This document shows positions 1-9,438 of a stretch of 64,000 nt of DNA, piece after piece (the first letter of the stretch is position 1; each line of letters begins with the position of its first letter). The stretch is from Glaciecola flavus (lineage in GTDB: Bacteria; Pseudomonadota; Gammaproteobacteria; Enterobacterales; Alteromonadaceae). The notes below the pieces were generated by a model. That model saw only the letters and a program-made list of their open reading frames with translations, searched no databases and had not been told where the DNA came from. The position numbers were made by a program, and so were the translations under genes. Location: positions 62,001-126,000 of the forward strand of contig NZ_JBHRSW010000005.1 of assembly GCF_042646125.1 (NCBI RefSeq), written 5' to 3'.

Positions 1-2
1 AT

Positions 3-2906
3 CAAGCCATTGCTTATCTTGTTGAAATTAAAGCGGATGTTTTGTACGACCCTTACGCAGTCATCAATTACATTTTGCAAAAACAAAACATCTCTGGAAT
101 AAAGCCTTTCCAGAGCATCCCTAACTCGCCGGTGAACAATTTACATATCGCCGTGCGAGATGACTTTCACTTGCTAGTGAGCATATTAAATAAAGCACTT
201 GTCTATATCGAAAATAACAACATGCAAGCGCTAACCAACAAGTGGCTGGGTACTGATCAACAATACAGCCCCAGAGCAATGGTATCTATCAGTGAAGAAG
301 AACAAGCTTGGTTAAACGAAAATAACGTATTTACGATCGTGGGTGATCCCGACTGGATGCCTTTTGAAGGCAAAAACGCAAATAATCAACACCAAGGTAT
401 TGTCAAAGATTATTTAGATATCTTTACTCATGTACTCGGAGTCGAATTCAATTATTTACCCACGGACAGTTGGCAAGCTAGCAAAGAGTTAGTTTTTGCC
501 GGAAAAGTAAACATGGTATCAGCATTTCCTGACTATCAACCTTTTCAAAATTTGGCCTTTACAGATAGTTACATCAATACCCCTATAGTGTTTGTCACGC
601 AAAACGAAAACAAATACATTGAGGATATATCTCAAGTATTGCACAAACGCATTACGCTCCTAAAAGACTACCCCAGTACAAAAGACTTGATAAACAAGTA
701 TCCGAGTATCTCGTTTAGTTTGGTGACAAGCCCTGAACAAGGGCTTGACGATTTGTCTTCAGGCAAGACGGATGTATTTATAGGTTCACTCGCACAAGTC
801 AACTATCAAATTGCTGAAAAAGGCTATGCAGGCCTGCGGGTAGTAGGGAAAACACAATACAATCTTGCTATTAGCTTTGCTATTGACCAAGAGCATGCGC
901 CACTCATTCCCATATTAAACAGAGTGTTAACAAACATAAGCCCTGCTGAAAAACAAAGCATTTTAGACAAATGGGGTAACCGCGATTTAGTGGTGAAAAC
1001 AGACTATACCTTGGTCTTCGGCATTGTCTTGGTCGCCAGTTTTATCATTGCATTTATCTTTATATGGAACCGGCGACTTCAACAAGAAATTACGCTTAGA
1101 ACGCAAACTGAACTATCCCTAAAGCAAGTCGAAAAAAACTTGAGGATGGTGATAGAAAACATCCCCATTATTATTTACGTTGCGGAGTACGAAACGAATA
1201 AATTATTAATGGCCAATCCCTATGCGACGGACGCACTCAGCATCAAAGACAAAGACGTTAGCACTTTGTCATCAACGCGATTTTACGATAAAAAACTGGG
1301 TAATGTGTCTGAAAAACAAGTAGAAATTACTGACTACAATGGCAATAAAATTGATGGCTTACTCTCTATTATTCCCATACGCTTTCAAGGTAAAAAAGCA
1401 CTGTTGCATATTGTCGTGAACTTGAGTGAGCGCGTGGCTATGGAACGTGCACTAGAAGAAGCCAAAAATAACGCAATCAGTGCCAATAATGCTAAGTCAG
1501 AGTTTTTGGCAAACATGAGTCATGAAATTCGCACGCCAATGAATGCGATAATTGGCTTTACCGAATTGCTTCATGAGCAAGTGCAAGATAACAAACTAAA
1601 GTCTTTCGTCAAAACGATTAAATCAGCGGGCAACGCCCTACTCCTTTTAATAAACGATATTCTCGACCTGTCTAAAATAGAAGCAGGCAAACTTACCCTA
1701 TCAAAAGAAGTCTGCAACCCACACAGTATATTTGAAGAAGTAAGCAACATTTTCACGATGAACGTCAGAAGCAAAGGCTTAGACTTTATGCTGGAAGTAG
1801 ACGAAAAGATACCCAAGGCTCTACTGCTAGACGCAACACGTATTCGGCAAATTTTATTTAATCTTGTTGGCAATGCCGTAAAATTTACCGACAAAGGTAT
1901 GATTACACTGCGAGCCACAGCGCTTAACGAAGACGACATTCACAGTAAGATTGATTTGCGTATAGACGTAGAAGATACCGGCATTGGTATTCCTGAAGAC
2001 AAACTCAAGCAGATTTTTGAGAGCTTTCAACAACAAGAAGGTCAAAGTGTCAGAAAGTACGGCGGTACTGGGTTGGGCTTGAGTATCAGTAAACGCCTAA
2101 CAGAGCTGATGGACGGCACTATATCGGTAAACAGCAAACCGGATCTCGGCTCTTGTTTCTCAGTTTATTTGAACGCTGTGGATATTGCTTCTATTGAACA
2201 AACCCGCGTTGATGCTTCTCCCCATGCCCAGCCAGATAAAATAGTGGCATTTAATTGCGGGAAAGTGCTTATCGTTGATGACGTTGCCGACAATCGACGT
2301 TTACTAGTTGAAATATTCAAAACGCTTGGAATTGAATATGAAGAAGCAAGCAACGGCAAAGAAGCTGTGCAATTAGCAGATATGAATCACTACGATGCCA
2401 TTATTATGGATATAAGAATGCCGGAAATGGATGGTTATCAAGCGGCTGAACTAATCAAAACGAGTACACCAAACACGCCAGTTATCGCGCTCACTGCATC
2501 AGTGATGCGAGACGACTATGAGCGCAAACGCCGAGAAAACTTCTCAGGTTATTTGAGAAAACCGGTTCTCAAAAAAGAGTTAATTGAAGAGCTAAAAAAA
2601 TATTTACACCATTCTGAAAATACCCTTACCGAGGCAAACTCCGTTGCCGCTTCGGATATTCCAGACGTGCTCAGAGACATGCTTACAAGCACCTATGCAT
2701 CTGAATGTGAAGCATTAAAACTAGACAACGATTTAGACCGCATAGCAAATTTTGCTCAGCGCTTGTTAGTCCTGAGTAAACAATACGAGTCTAATACGCT
2801 AGAAAACTATGCCAATAGCCTCATAGAGGCAACTGACATATTTGATATTCTTGCAATTAAAGCCACCCTTAGCGAATTTGATACACTTTTGGATAAAGCT
2901 TGTTGA
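3..2906 (+). CDS. Hybrid sensor histidine kinase, BvgS/EvgS-like (5' end cut off)
   Basis: The frame is open to the first base, so the N-terminus lies outside; the TTG at 42 is not a real start. Numbering from that TTG, residues 1-75 look like the end of one solute-binding (SBP_bac_3) domain and about 90-315 are a second complete one. One membrane helix follows (about 324-345), then a PAS-like region (about 365-475). The HisKA box SHEIRTPMNAIIG has His494. The HATPase region has an N box (NLVGNAVKF) and G boxes DTGIGI and GGTGLGLSI. The receiver domain (KVLIVDD; IIMDIRMP) has Asp790. About 110 residues follow the receiver without a recognisable Hpt histidine. By family, tandem periplasmic binding domains sense a small ligand and drive a phosphorelay. 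The ligand and cognate regulator cannot be read here; the truncated regulator at 3570 is separated from it by a reverse gene. Confidence 0.93.
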   Translation, partial: QAIAYLVEIKADVLYDPYAVINYILQKQNISGIKPFQSIPNSPVNNLHIAVRDDFHLLVSILNKALVYIENNNMQALTNKWLGTDQQYSPRAMVSISEEEQAWLNENNVFTIVGDPDWMPFEGKNANNQHQGIVKDYLDIFTHVLGVEFNYLPTDSWQASKELVFAGKVNMVSAFPDYQPFQNLAFTDSYINTPIVFVTQNENKYIEDISQVLHKRITLLKDYPSTKDLINKYPSISFSLVTSPEQGLDDLSSGKTDVFIGSLAQVNYQIAEKGYAGLRVVGKTQYNLAISFAIDQEHAPLIPILNRVLTNISPAEKQSILDKWGNRDLVVKTDYTLVFGIVLVASFIIAFIFIWNRRLQQEITLRTQTELSLKQVEKNLRMVIENIPIIIYVAEYETNKLLMANPYATDALSIKDKDVSTLSSTRFYDKKLGNVSEKQVEITDYNGNKIDGLLSIIPIRFQGKKALLHIVVNLSERVAMERALEEAKNNAISANNAKSEFLANMSHEIRTPMNAIIGFTELLHEQVQDNKLKSFVKTIKSAGNALLLLINDILDLSKIEAGKLTLSKEVCNPHSIFEEVSNIFTMNVRSKGLDFMLEVDEKIPKALLLDATRIRQILFNLVGNAVKFTDKGMITLRATALNEDDIHSKIDLRIDVEDTGIGIPEDKLKQIFESFQQQEGQSVRKYGGTGLGLSISKRLTELMDGTISVNSKPDLGSCFSVYLNAVDIASIEQTRVDASPHAQPDKIVAFNCGKVLIVDDVADNRRLLVEIFKTLGIEYEEASNGKEAVQLADMNHYDAIIMDIRMPEMDGYQAAELIKTSTPNTPVIALTASVMRDDYERKRRENFSGYLRKPVLKKELIEELKKYLHHSENTLTEANSVAASDIPDVLRDMLTSTYASECEALKLDNDLDRIANFAQRLLVLSKQYESNTLENYANSLIEATDIFDILAIKATLSEFDTLLDKAC

Positions 2907-2927
2907 GGTATTTTGCGTAACACTCAA

Positions 2928-3479
2928 TTAAGCTAGCTTCCTCAAATGTGATACGCCCCAGAAGTTATTGCTCTTTTCCATAAGTGTCCAGCCCCTTTTT
3001 CGCAGTATTCCCCGAACATGCAGATTCATGTATCCATGCCCAAATTGCACGACTGCGCCCTTTGTTTGGGCAAGATTTTCCAAGTTGTTAGAGACCAACA
3101 GTGCTCTTTGTTTTGCGTCATCGTATGATTCAAAATTTCCCTTTAACCCCAATATCCATAAGGCACGACAAAGATACACCCATGTCATGGGTTTAAGCTT
3201 AAATGGTAGCCTGTAATAAGGGATATCCATTTCGCGATACACGATATCCACTTCATTGGGTAATGTCCCCGTATAGATTTCGGCTGAATGTACGGCGCGG
3301 GTAAAATCACTGGAGACAGAGTAATAGCGCTTAAACTCTTCCTCTATGTTTTTAGGTCGGCTATGTATCATCACATCCGATTTATTGTAGCGTCTAAGCC
3401 ATTTTAGGTAGCCACTTGCACAAAGAGAAGGGCTATCCGCCGAACTTGGTTTTCCGTGCCTGATTAACACTATTTCCAA
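2928..3479 (-). CDS. Histidine phosphatase superfamily (phosphoglycerate-mutase fold) protein
   Basis: This 183-residue protein begins with the branch-1 signature LIRHGKPSS, whose RHG histidine becomes phosphorylated in this superfamily. A later FGHGYMN segment near residue 150 fits the second conserved histidine. It is short for a cofactor-dependent phosphoglycerate mutase and closer in size to SixA or CobC-like phosphatases, so the substrate cannot be assigned. It lies on the reverse strand between the hybrid kinase and the response regulator, with only 21 bases to the kinase stop. A SixA-like role toward phosphorelay proteins is conceivable from position only. The ATG is followed at once by the catalytic strand, as is normal for the fold, so the start is well supported. 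Confidence 0.85.
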   Translation of the reverse strand: MEIVLIRHGKPSSADSPSLCASGYLKWLRRYNKSDVMIHSRPKNIEEEFKRYYSVSSDFTRAVHSAEIYTGTLPNEVDIVYREMDIPYYRLPFKLKPMTWVYLCRALWILGLKGNFESYDDAKQRALLVSNNLENLAQTKGAVVQFGHGYMNLHVRGILRKRGWTLMEKSNNFWGVSHLRKLA

Positions 3480-3569
3480 TACTGCATTCCTTAGAGTTGG
3501 TTGAGCTTTACTCAGAATGCCTTATTATACAAAAAGTAGCTGCCAAGCCGAGAGAGTATACAATTCAAA

Positions 3570-4061
3570 ATGAAGATAATAATCTTGGACGACCATGCCC
3601 TATTTAGGGAAGGTCTACAGTATATTCTTCAAGCCATTGATAGAAATATCGAGGTCTTGCAAGCACCCAGCTTAAAAGACGCGCAATATTTGTTATCGTC
3701 ACACGCTGAAATAGAGCTTTTGCTCATTGATTTAGATATGCCGGTCAATGACGGCTTTGAAGCATTGGATTTGTTTACAACACTTTATCCAACATTGCCT
3801 TGTGTGATCCTGTCAGCATCAACAAAACGAACAGACGTAGAAAAAGCCTTAGAACATGGTGCATTGGGTTATATTTCTAAAGCCTCCAAGGGCGAAATAT
3901 TGCGCAATGCTTTAAAACTCATTTTGTCGGGCGAAATTTACATTCCCTACGACATTATGCTGAGCGAACGCAGACAAGATAAAAACCTGCGCGTCAAATT
4001 AACTGAACGGCAACTAGAAGTCATGGCACTCAGGCCATTTCGTTCATTTTTGAGCCGATAA
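3570..4061 (+). CDS. LuxR/NarL-type response regulator with truncated HTH
   Basis: The receiver domain is intact: acidic pair Asp7-Asp8, phospho-acceptor Asp54 in LLIDLDMP, the switch residue in ILSAS, and the lysine in GYISKAS. After the linker the LuxR helix-turn-helix begins normally (LTERQLEVMAL, from about residue 143). It then switches to a short unrelated tail, RPFRSFLSR, and stops. Family members run to about 205-220 residues, so most of the DNA-binding domain is missing. The last codons are read from sequence that is antisense to the converging histidine kinase. The product probably cannot bind DNA as a NarL-type factor; it could still act as a phosphate sink, or the gene may be decaying. 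The ATG at 3570 opens directly into the receiver fold. Confidence 0.85.
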   Translation: MKIIILDDHALFREGLQYILQAIDRNIEVLQAPSLKDAQYLLSSHAEIELLLIDLDMPVNDGFEALDLFTTLYPTLPCVILSASTKRTDVEKALEHGALGYISKASKGEILRNALKLILSGEIYIPYDIMLSERRQDKNLRVKLTERQLEVMALRPFRSFLSR

Positions 4062-5605
4062 TCTGCAATAATGCAATCAGGGCATATATTTTCATCCTCT
4101 ATTTTTCGCAGCGCTTCAGCCTGTTCGCGGGCTAAAAGTGTTTGATAGCCCCAACCTTGCAATAAGGCTTGCATACCCTCTAATATGCTTTGTTCGTCAT
4201 CAATAATTAAGACTGTCCCAAGCCTATGCTCATTGGTATGCGTATTATACGAATCAGATAGAGCATGCGTTGCGGTTTGTGCCTTTGTAACTCTGAGAGA
4301 AAACGTACTGCCAATGTTTTCTTTCGATTCTACGCGTATTTCACTGCCAATTAGTTTTGCTACCCGAATTACAATCGACAAACCCAAGCCCAACCCTTTG
4401 TTTCTGTCTCTCTCGGGGTTGTGCAACTGGATAAACTCGTTAAAAATACGAGATTGATCTGCTAAGGGTATGCCGATACCCGTATCCTTAACAGCTATCC
4501 AGTAAGCATCTTGCTCTTGAACCAAGCTGATGGCAATTTCTCCCTCTTTGGTATACCGAATCGCATTTGATAATAAGTTTCTCAATATCAACGCTAAGAG
4601 CGTTGGATCAGTGTAAAAATTTGCACTGACGGTTTCCCAACGCATCGATAGTTTTTTCTCTCTCGCCAATGGCATAAACTCGTTTCGTAACTTATCAAAC
4701 AGTTCTTGCGCGCTAAAATTCATTTTTTGCGGTGTCAAACTCCCTGCGTCTAGGCGAGAAATATCCAACAATGCATCCAACAACTCCTGCAAGGCCATGA
4801 CCGACTGGTTAATTTGCTTAGTTAACTTTTTCGCTTTTTCTTTATCGTCGAGGGCATCGTCTAAAGCTGCACTGAATAAACTCAAGGCATGAAGTGGTTG
4901 ACGCAAATCATGTGAAGCCGCAGCTAAAAACTTAGATTTTGATAAATCCGCCTGCTCCGCTGCTTCTTTTTGTATTTTGAGTTGTTCAATCAACGCTAGG
5001 TTTTGATACCGCAAACGGAGTGACTTTAAAATGACTTGATTGCCCTTTTTTGCCGCGCCCACTTGCGTAATCATTACGAGACAAACAGCAAGTGCATTGA
5101 TGTGAAAATCACTTGGGTAAGCCTCTGCAACCACCCACACTACACATACAAAGTAAGGCAATGAAAACGCGTAAAACACTTTCAAATATACGGCATGAGA
5201 GCTAGCAGACGCCGACACCATTACCATAAACATGGCAAACCAAGCCGCTTGTTTAGGGACACTCAAATCTGGAAAAAACAGGAGTGTGGCAATGCCCCAG
5301 CCCGCTCCCCAAACAATCATAATTAGAGAGAAAGCGCGAATGTGAATAAGTGCGATATCTGTTTCTGGTATACGATTAAACCAGCTAATAAAAAGATAGC
5401 GCAGGCCTAAGATTGAAAATGCCACACCCGCCCATGTAAACACTAGGATCTTATTGCTGGTGTCGAAGCAGATAAACACTGTAAAAGCGATAGTGAGTGC
5501 GGCTGCAACAAAAATTTCGATATGCGGTCGACAACACTCTTTGATCTGTGCTTTGACGATCTTGTCATTTAAGGGAGCTGTCTGCATCGCTGTCGAAACG
5601 TCCAT
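3947..5605 (-). CDS. Membrane hybrid histidine kinase with truncated receiver domain
   Basis: About 190 N-terminal residues hold a run of hydrophobic helices (around six) without a recognised ligand domain. A short coiled linker leads to the HisKA box AASHDLRQPLHALSLF with His232. The HATPase has NLLSNAIRYT, DTGIGIP and GLGLGLSIV. A receiver follows (TVLIIDDE; CIIADYRL with Asp515). After about residue 525 the family pattern is lost. The final roughly 28 residues are out-of-frame antisense of the response-regulator gene, rich in Ser, Arg and Leu. Normal relatives need about 60 more residues to finish the receiver. Kinase activity may survive, but the receiver lacks its last strands and helices. 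The ATG at 5605 has only a weak GGA upstream. With the converging regulator it probably formed a two-component pair. Confidence 0.85.
   Translation of the reverse strand: MDVSTAMQTAPLNDKIVKAQIKECCRPHIEIFVAAALTIAFTVFICFDTSNKILVFTWAGVAFSILGLRYLFISWFNRIPETDIALIHIRAFSLIMIVWGAGWGIATLLFFPDLSVPKQAAWFAMFMVMVSASASSHAVYLKVFYAFSLPYFVCVVWVVAEAYPSDFHINALAVCLVMITQVGAAKKGNQVILKSLRLRYQNLALIEQLKIQKEAAEQADLSKSKFLAAASHDLRQPLHALSLFSAALDDALDDKEKAKKLTKQINQSVMALQELLDALLDISRLDAGSLTPQKMNFSAQELFDKLRNEFMPLAREKKLSMRWETVSANFYTDPTLLALILRNLLSNAIRYTKEGEIAISLVQEQDAYWIAVKDTGIGIPLADQSRIFNEFIQLHNPERDRNKGLGLGLSIVIRVAKLIGSEIRVESKENIGSTFSLRVTKAQTATHALSDSYNTHTNEHRLGTVLIIDDEQSILEGMQALLQGWGYQTLLAREQAEALRKIEDENICPDCIIADYRLKNERNGLSAMTSSCRSVNLTRRFLSCLRSLSIMS
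4018..4063. other. Apparent deletion junction joining two convergent gene ends
   Basis: Family-like coding of the forward regulator stops near 4032 (end of LTERQLEVMAL). Family-like coding of the reverse kinase stops near 4022-4040. The two reading frames then continue across each other for 115 bases (3947-4061). The simplest reading is one deletion that removed the C-terminal coding of both genes plus the spacer between them. This is inference from domain lengths and motif loss; no flanking direct repeat longer than a few bases was recognised. Confidence 0.6.
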
Positions 5606-5650
5606 TTTTTAAATCCGATTATCCACGATAGCCACGCCCGAGTCTGGTTC

Positions 5651-5702
5651 ACCTAGACTAGGTCGACGCGGCGTTTGCTATGCATTCAGCGAGCGCCGAG
5701 TC
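5651..5702. other. Intergenic palindrome and GC-rich hairpin
   Basis: Between the kinase start and the end of the FG-GAP gene lies a perfect 13-base palindrome, ACCTAG-A-CTAGGT (5651-5663). It is followed by an 11-pair stem (5669-5679 with 5688-5698, two G-U pairs, 8-base loop). The stretch is more GC-rich than its surroundings. It could be a factor-independent processing or pausing structure after the FG-GAP gene, or an operator for the kinase. There is no T-run, so a classical terminator is unlikely. Confidence 0.35.
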
Positions 5703-5736
5703 GCCCTATCCTTCTTACGTATATTAAGCTCTCATG

Positions 5737-8370
5737 TTACTCCACTAGTTGTAAAGGGTAGATACTGTCATTGTAGGTATTTCCGTCACTAGCGGTAAAC
5801 GATACGGACAACATATAAAAATGACCAGGAGGCAGATCTTTTGTAGCTAACATACCTTCAGTAGAAAACGTCATTTGGCTTTTACCTAGTTCGGTATACA
5901 AGGGTTTTTCATCCAATAGAACTACATCTTTAACTGGGAACCATTTGCTTCGAAAATGCCGTAGCCAGAACCTTACACCCCCTTCGTCTGCCCAAATGAC
6001 CTTTTGACCACTACCCGCATGGTAATCAACCAGAACTTGAAACTCGTCACCGACTTTTAGTTTGCCGCTTTCAAGCTCTGTTTTGTTAGTTATTTTAATA
6101 AACGGCGACTGAGCCAGCTGCACAGTGTCGGGATCAAAATCTTGTTGACGTCCTTCGGTTACAGGCTGTGTAGCGATAAGCTGATTCACATCTAGGTCTT
6201 GATAGCTCTGGCTTTCGCCATTTCTCCATTTAACCTCGACTGACTCAATTTTTTCACTTTCGCCCAGACCAAAATGTACAATGTTTAACAAACTCTGCGA
6301 AAAGACTTCTCCCGCTGATCCCACTCGTTTACTGAGTGACTTGCCCTTTGTTTTTAGAGTAACCACTGCTCCGTAGGGATCAATACCTGCTTCGGGTGAA
6401 TTGCCCACACGAATTTTAAAATAGTGCCCATTCGACTCAAGACTATTGCTGTATAAATACCATTCACCACGTTCAGCACTATTGAGCAAATCAACTTTTC
6501 CATCTAAGTCAAAATCAAATGCCTGCCCCATGTCACCATTGCCAGGTCCGCCGACATCATTTGCGCCATGCATAGTCATCGTTTCAAACTGCCCTTTACC
6601 GTTATTTAGGAGCATGTAGTCAGAAATCCGATGCGTAATGTCTCCCCATCGATAAACAAACACATCTTGAAAGCTATCGTTGTTGAAATCGCCAACTGTG
6701 ACACCTAAAGAATTACTTCCGGAAGGCAATCCCCATTCATCAGTGACATCGACAAACTGTCCATTGTCATTGCGTAAGAGTACGTCCCTATTAAAACGAT
6801 TTTCTGGAATAAAGTCTGTGTGTGCAGCCTTAACACCAGACAAGCTGAATTGAAAACTCCAAAAAATATTGTCCTTACGCACTAACTCTGCACGCCATTT
6901 TCCGTTTCCAAGGTAACCAAAATATACGCCGTTTTCGTCCCTTTTGTCCGGCCACCCTTCGGCTTGTTCAGCAATGAGCGTGCTCTCTTCACCTGTTTTT
7001 AAGACAAAAGCATGCTTATCTTTACCCAAAAAAATTGGATAGTCTTTGCCACGAAATACGCCCTGACTCACATAGTTGTAATTAAAGAACCTAATATTTC
7101 CTTCAGCTTCAAACTCAAAACGATCAACACCTTTGAAACCTCTGGGTTTGATAGCCAATAGTTTATTGAATGGGTCAAAATCGAAAGAAGGACTTTCACC
7201 TTTGCCGCCTTCAAAAGGCTTGCCGGTTGCCAGATACAAGTCTAGATCACCATCGTTATCAATATCTATGTCTGCCATTGCATTGACCGCAGTGATACCA
7301 GACACCGCACTCGGAAATTGCTCTGTGATATCAGTAAACGTAAAATCCCCGTTGCCTTGCCAAACGGAAAGCGGCCCGTATAAAACAATATCTGCAATTT
7401 GATCTTGATTCAGATCGGTAATAAGCACACGTGAAGGGTGAACGTCTTGAATGCCGTCAACATCCGTTAGGGTAAGCTTGCCCTGACCGTCATTTTCATA
7501 AAAGAAATGTTGCGGTTTTTCCCTCGCAAGGCCAGTTTCATTAAACAACAATAAGTCGAGATCCCCATCCATATCCATGTCGAGCCACCTAGCGCCTCGT
7601 CCTCTACCACCTTTATGGATACCAACATCACCGGTGTAACGAATGAAGTTACTGTTGTCATTTTTATAAAAATTTGCTGTGGAAGGAAACTTGCCATTGC
7701 CCCCGCCTTGCGTTAACACTAAGTCGAGATCACCGTCCTTGTCATAATCCGCTAAAGCCGTTCCGTGCAAATCATGCATAAACCAACGAGCTAAGTTTTT
7801 GTAGTGCTTTTTGACCGTTCCATCGCCATTGTTCCAATAAATTTTGCTGCTCTCAGCGTTGTGATTATTCACAATAAAGTCATAGTCGCCATCGTTGTCA
7901 ATATCCGCAATACTTGGTCCGCCGTACTTAATAGAACTAACTTTATCTAGACCGGCTTGCTCAGAGATGTCTTTGAAATAAGGAATAGACACTGTGTCTG
8001 CATCGACCAATTCGAGGCTGTCTATTACAAGGTCAGCGTTATGCGACCGCAGTTCAAGTGTATATTCGCCTAAATCACTGAACCTTAGCAAGACACTAGT
8101 AGAAAACTCGCCAGTCGATGCTATCCCTAGCTTATCAACAAGCAATTGACCATTGTTATACACACTGATTGCAGCATAGTTTTGAGGATTATTGCCTTTG
8201 ATAATCAGTTTTTTATTTACACTACCTGTAACTTTGGCTTGATAGCTAGTCTCTTTGCCTTGTGTTAACACAAAACTGGGAGGCGACGAGGGTTGGCATG
8301 CCGTGCAAAGCAACAACACTGAAAACATACAAAGTGATTTATAAAAATACGAACACGAAAAATGAGCCAT
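5737..8370 (-). CDS. FG-GAP/VCBS repeat and ASPIC/UnbV domain lipoprotein
   Basis: The ATG at 8370 gives an 877-residue protein with a hydrophobic N-terminus ending FSVLLLCTACQ, so Cys25 is a likely lipidation site; a TTG three codons upstream is less likely. The body carries many D-x-D-x-DG-D repeats, for example DIDNDGDYDF, DYDKDGDLDL and DFDLDGKVDL, typical of calcium-binding FG-GAP/VCBS beta-propeller blades. An ASPIC/UnbV-like region (KRVGSAGEVFSQSLLN, then HFGLGESEKIESVEVKW) lies around residues 690-740. A C-terminal beta-rich domain follows. It is predicted at the cell surface or facing the periplasm. The catalytic or binding role is unknown. It is last in a same-strand set with two small membrane proteins and a GH2 enzyme, which suggests a surface glycan context. 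Confidence 0.85.
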   Translation of the reverse strand: MAHFSCSYFYKSLCMFSVLLLCTACQPSSPPSFVLTQGKETSYQAKVTGSVNKKLIIKGNNPQNYAAISVYNNGQLLVDKLGIASTGEFSTSVLLRFSDLGEYTLELRSHNADLVIDSLELVDADTVSIPYFKDISEQAGLDKVSSIKYGGPSIADIDNDGDYDFIVNNHNAESSKIYWNNGDGTVKKHYKNLARWFMHDLHGTALADYDKDGDLDLVLTQGGGNGKFPSTANFYKNDNSNFIRYTGDVGIHKGGRGRGARWLDMDMDGDLDLLLFNETGLAREKPQHFFYENDGQGKLTLTDVDGIQDVHPSRVLITDLNQDQIADIVLYGPLSVWQGNGDFTFTDITEQFPSAVSGITAVNAMADIDIDNDGDLDLYLATGKPFEGGKGESPSFDFDPFNKLLAIKPRGFKGVDRFEFEAEGNIRFFNYNYVSQGVFRGKDYPIFLGKDKHAFVLKTGEESTLIAEQAEGWPDKRDENGVYFGYLGNGKWRAELVRKDNIFWSFQFSLSGVKAAHTDFIPENRFNRDVLLRNDNGQFVDVTDEWGLPSGSNSLGVTVGDFNNDSFQDVFVYRWGDITHRISDYMLLNNGKGQFETMTMHGANDVGGPGNGDMGQAFDFDLDGKVDLLNSAERGEWYLYSNSLESNGHYFKIRVGNSPEAGIDPYGAVVTLKTKGKSLSKRVGSAGEVFSQSLLNIVHFGLGESEKIESVEVKWRNGESQSYQDLDVNQLIATQPVTEGRQQDFDPDTVQLAQSPFIKITNKTELESGKLKVGDEFQVLVDYHAGSGQKVIWADEGGVRFWLRHFRSKWFPVKDVVLLDEKPLYTELGKSQMTFSTEGMLATKDLPPGHFYMLSVSFTASDGNTYNDSIYPLQLVE

Positions 8371-8478
8371 GAAACACAACTACTTCAATTAACCATTAAT
8401 TGACGTTAACGTATCGCTTAACTTGTGTAAATATAAAGTTGGCATTTCATATAAAAACAAAGTTATAACCACTCTTGC

Positions 8479-8850
8479 TCATTTAGAGTTAAGCTTATCA
8501 ACCCACTCCGCTTCCCATTTTTGCACTTGATGCTTGATCAATGCTTCGTTTTCGTTGAGTGCAAGATAATGACGCTTCGCTTCTTGTTTGCCTTGGAATT
8601 GAGACTTTATAACACGCAGCGCATTGTGCATTTTTAATTCACTGAGTGTAGTCGCTAAGTCTTCTTTTGATTGGGTGAGTACCGTCGGCGAAGTTGGAAT
8701 GTGTGCAGAAAGAGGCAGTGTATTCTGGTTAGCCAAAGGGCTTGAAGATCTGGGCGGCTGTGTTGCAAAAAGCATAAGTGCCAAGGCGAGTGCAGTAACA
8801 AGCGTAAGCACTATTGCCTGCAATGTAAGATTGGAAAACAGCATTTTCAT
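8479..8850 (-). CDS. Hypothetical small single-pass membrane protein
   Basis: This 123-residue protein is not recognised. From the ATG at 8850 it has one strongly hydrophobic segment (residues about 10-30, rich in Leu, Ala, Thr, Val) and then a Pro/Ser/Thr-rich linker. A charged helical tail contains KHQVQKWEAEW. This fits an inner-membrane anchor or uncleaved signal with the remainder in the periplasm. It lies 55 bases after the next small membrane gene and 108 bases before the FG-GAP gene, all on one strand, so co-transcription is plausible. A TTG three codons upstream is the alternative start. Confidence 0.6.
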   Translation of the reverse strand: MKMLFSNLTLQAIVLTLVTALALALMLFATQPPRSSSPLANQNTLPLSAHIPTSPTVLTQSKEDLATTLSELKMHNALRVIKSQFQGKQEAKRHYLALNENEALIKHQVQKWEAEWVDKLNSK

Positions 8851-8905
8851 AAACAACAACTCATTATGCTTTGTTAAATTCTAGACTAACTTGAAGTCGG
8901 GATAA

Positions 8906-9355
8906 CTATATTTCCCGCGTTAAAAACGTGTACCACTCCTGCGACATAGTGGTTAGCTTTACGGGTAGACCATCAAACTCAGCCTGCACATCAAGTGCAT
9001 CTTGCAAAGCCAAGCTTCCTTTGACAGCAATAACAATGTCGGTATTTTTTGCAATTTCTGCGAGTCTATCTTGAAGTACCGCCTCGCCTTTATCATCAAA
9101 CACTTTACCATCTACATAGAAGTAAAGTTGTTGCTTGTGAGCTCCCATGTTTTGAGCTGCTTCAGACGATTTCGCTGGCGATGGGTCAAGTGCATGTAAA
9201 CTCAGGTGCTTAAATGCTTTCGCATTTTCTGAATTTTCTGATACTGCACTCGAATGCGCGCCCATAGACATGAGCGCCAAAATCAAAATAGAGAAAAACG
9301 CCATAGACAAACCCAAGGCCACTTCTGTCATCGCATTTGTGCCACTGTCGTGCAT
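8906..9355 (-). CDS. Hypothetical single-pass membrane protein, ExbD/TolR-like layout
   Basis: The 149-residue product has a short cytosolic N-terminus, one transmembrane helix (about residues 10-32, GLSMAFFSILILALMSM), a linker, and an alpha/beta periplasmic region. In that region the pattern YVDGKVF, then a helix, then DIVIAVKG, then LPVKLTTM resembles the ExbD/TolR periplasmic fold in layout. It is not a confident family match: no conserved aspartate in the helix was recognised, and no ExbB/TolQ/MotA-type partner occurs nearby. The ATG at 9355 has a GGGA ribosome site about 8 bases upstream. It sits between the GH2 gene and another small membrane protein on the same strand. Confidence 0.65.
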   Translation of the reverse strand: MHDSGTNAMTEVALGLSMAFFSILILALMSMGAHSSAVSENSENAKAFKHLSLHALDPSPAKSSEAAQNMGAHKQQLYFYVDGKVFDDKGEAVLQDRLAEIAKNTDIVIAVKGSLALQDALDVQAEFDGLPVKLTTMSQEWYTFLTREI

Positions 9356-9438
9356 GTTTTAATCCCAATGAATCTTTACTCATCTTATGAAACATTTAGG
9401 CGAATATTTGGTTTTAGGGGACACGGTATTTTTTTGCG

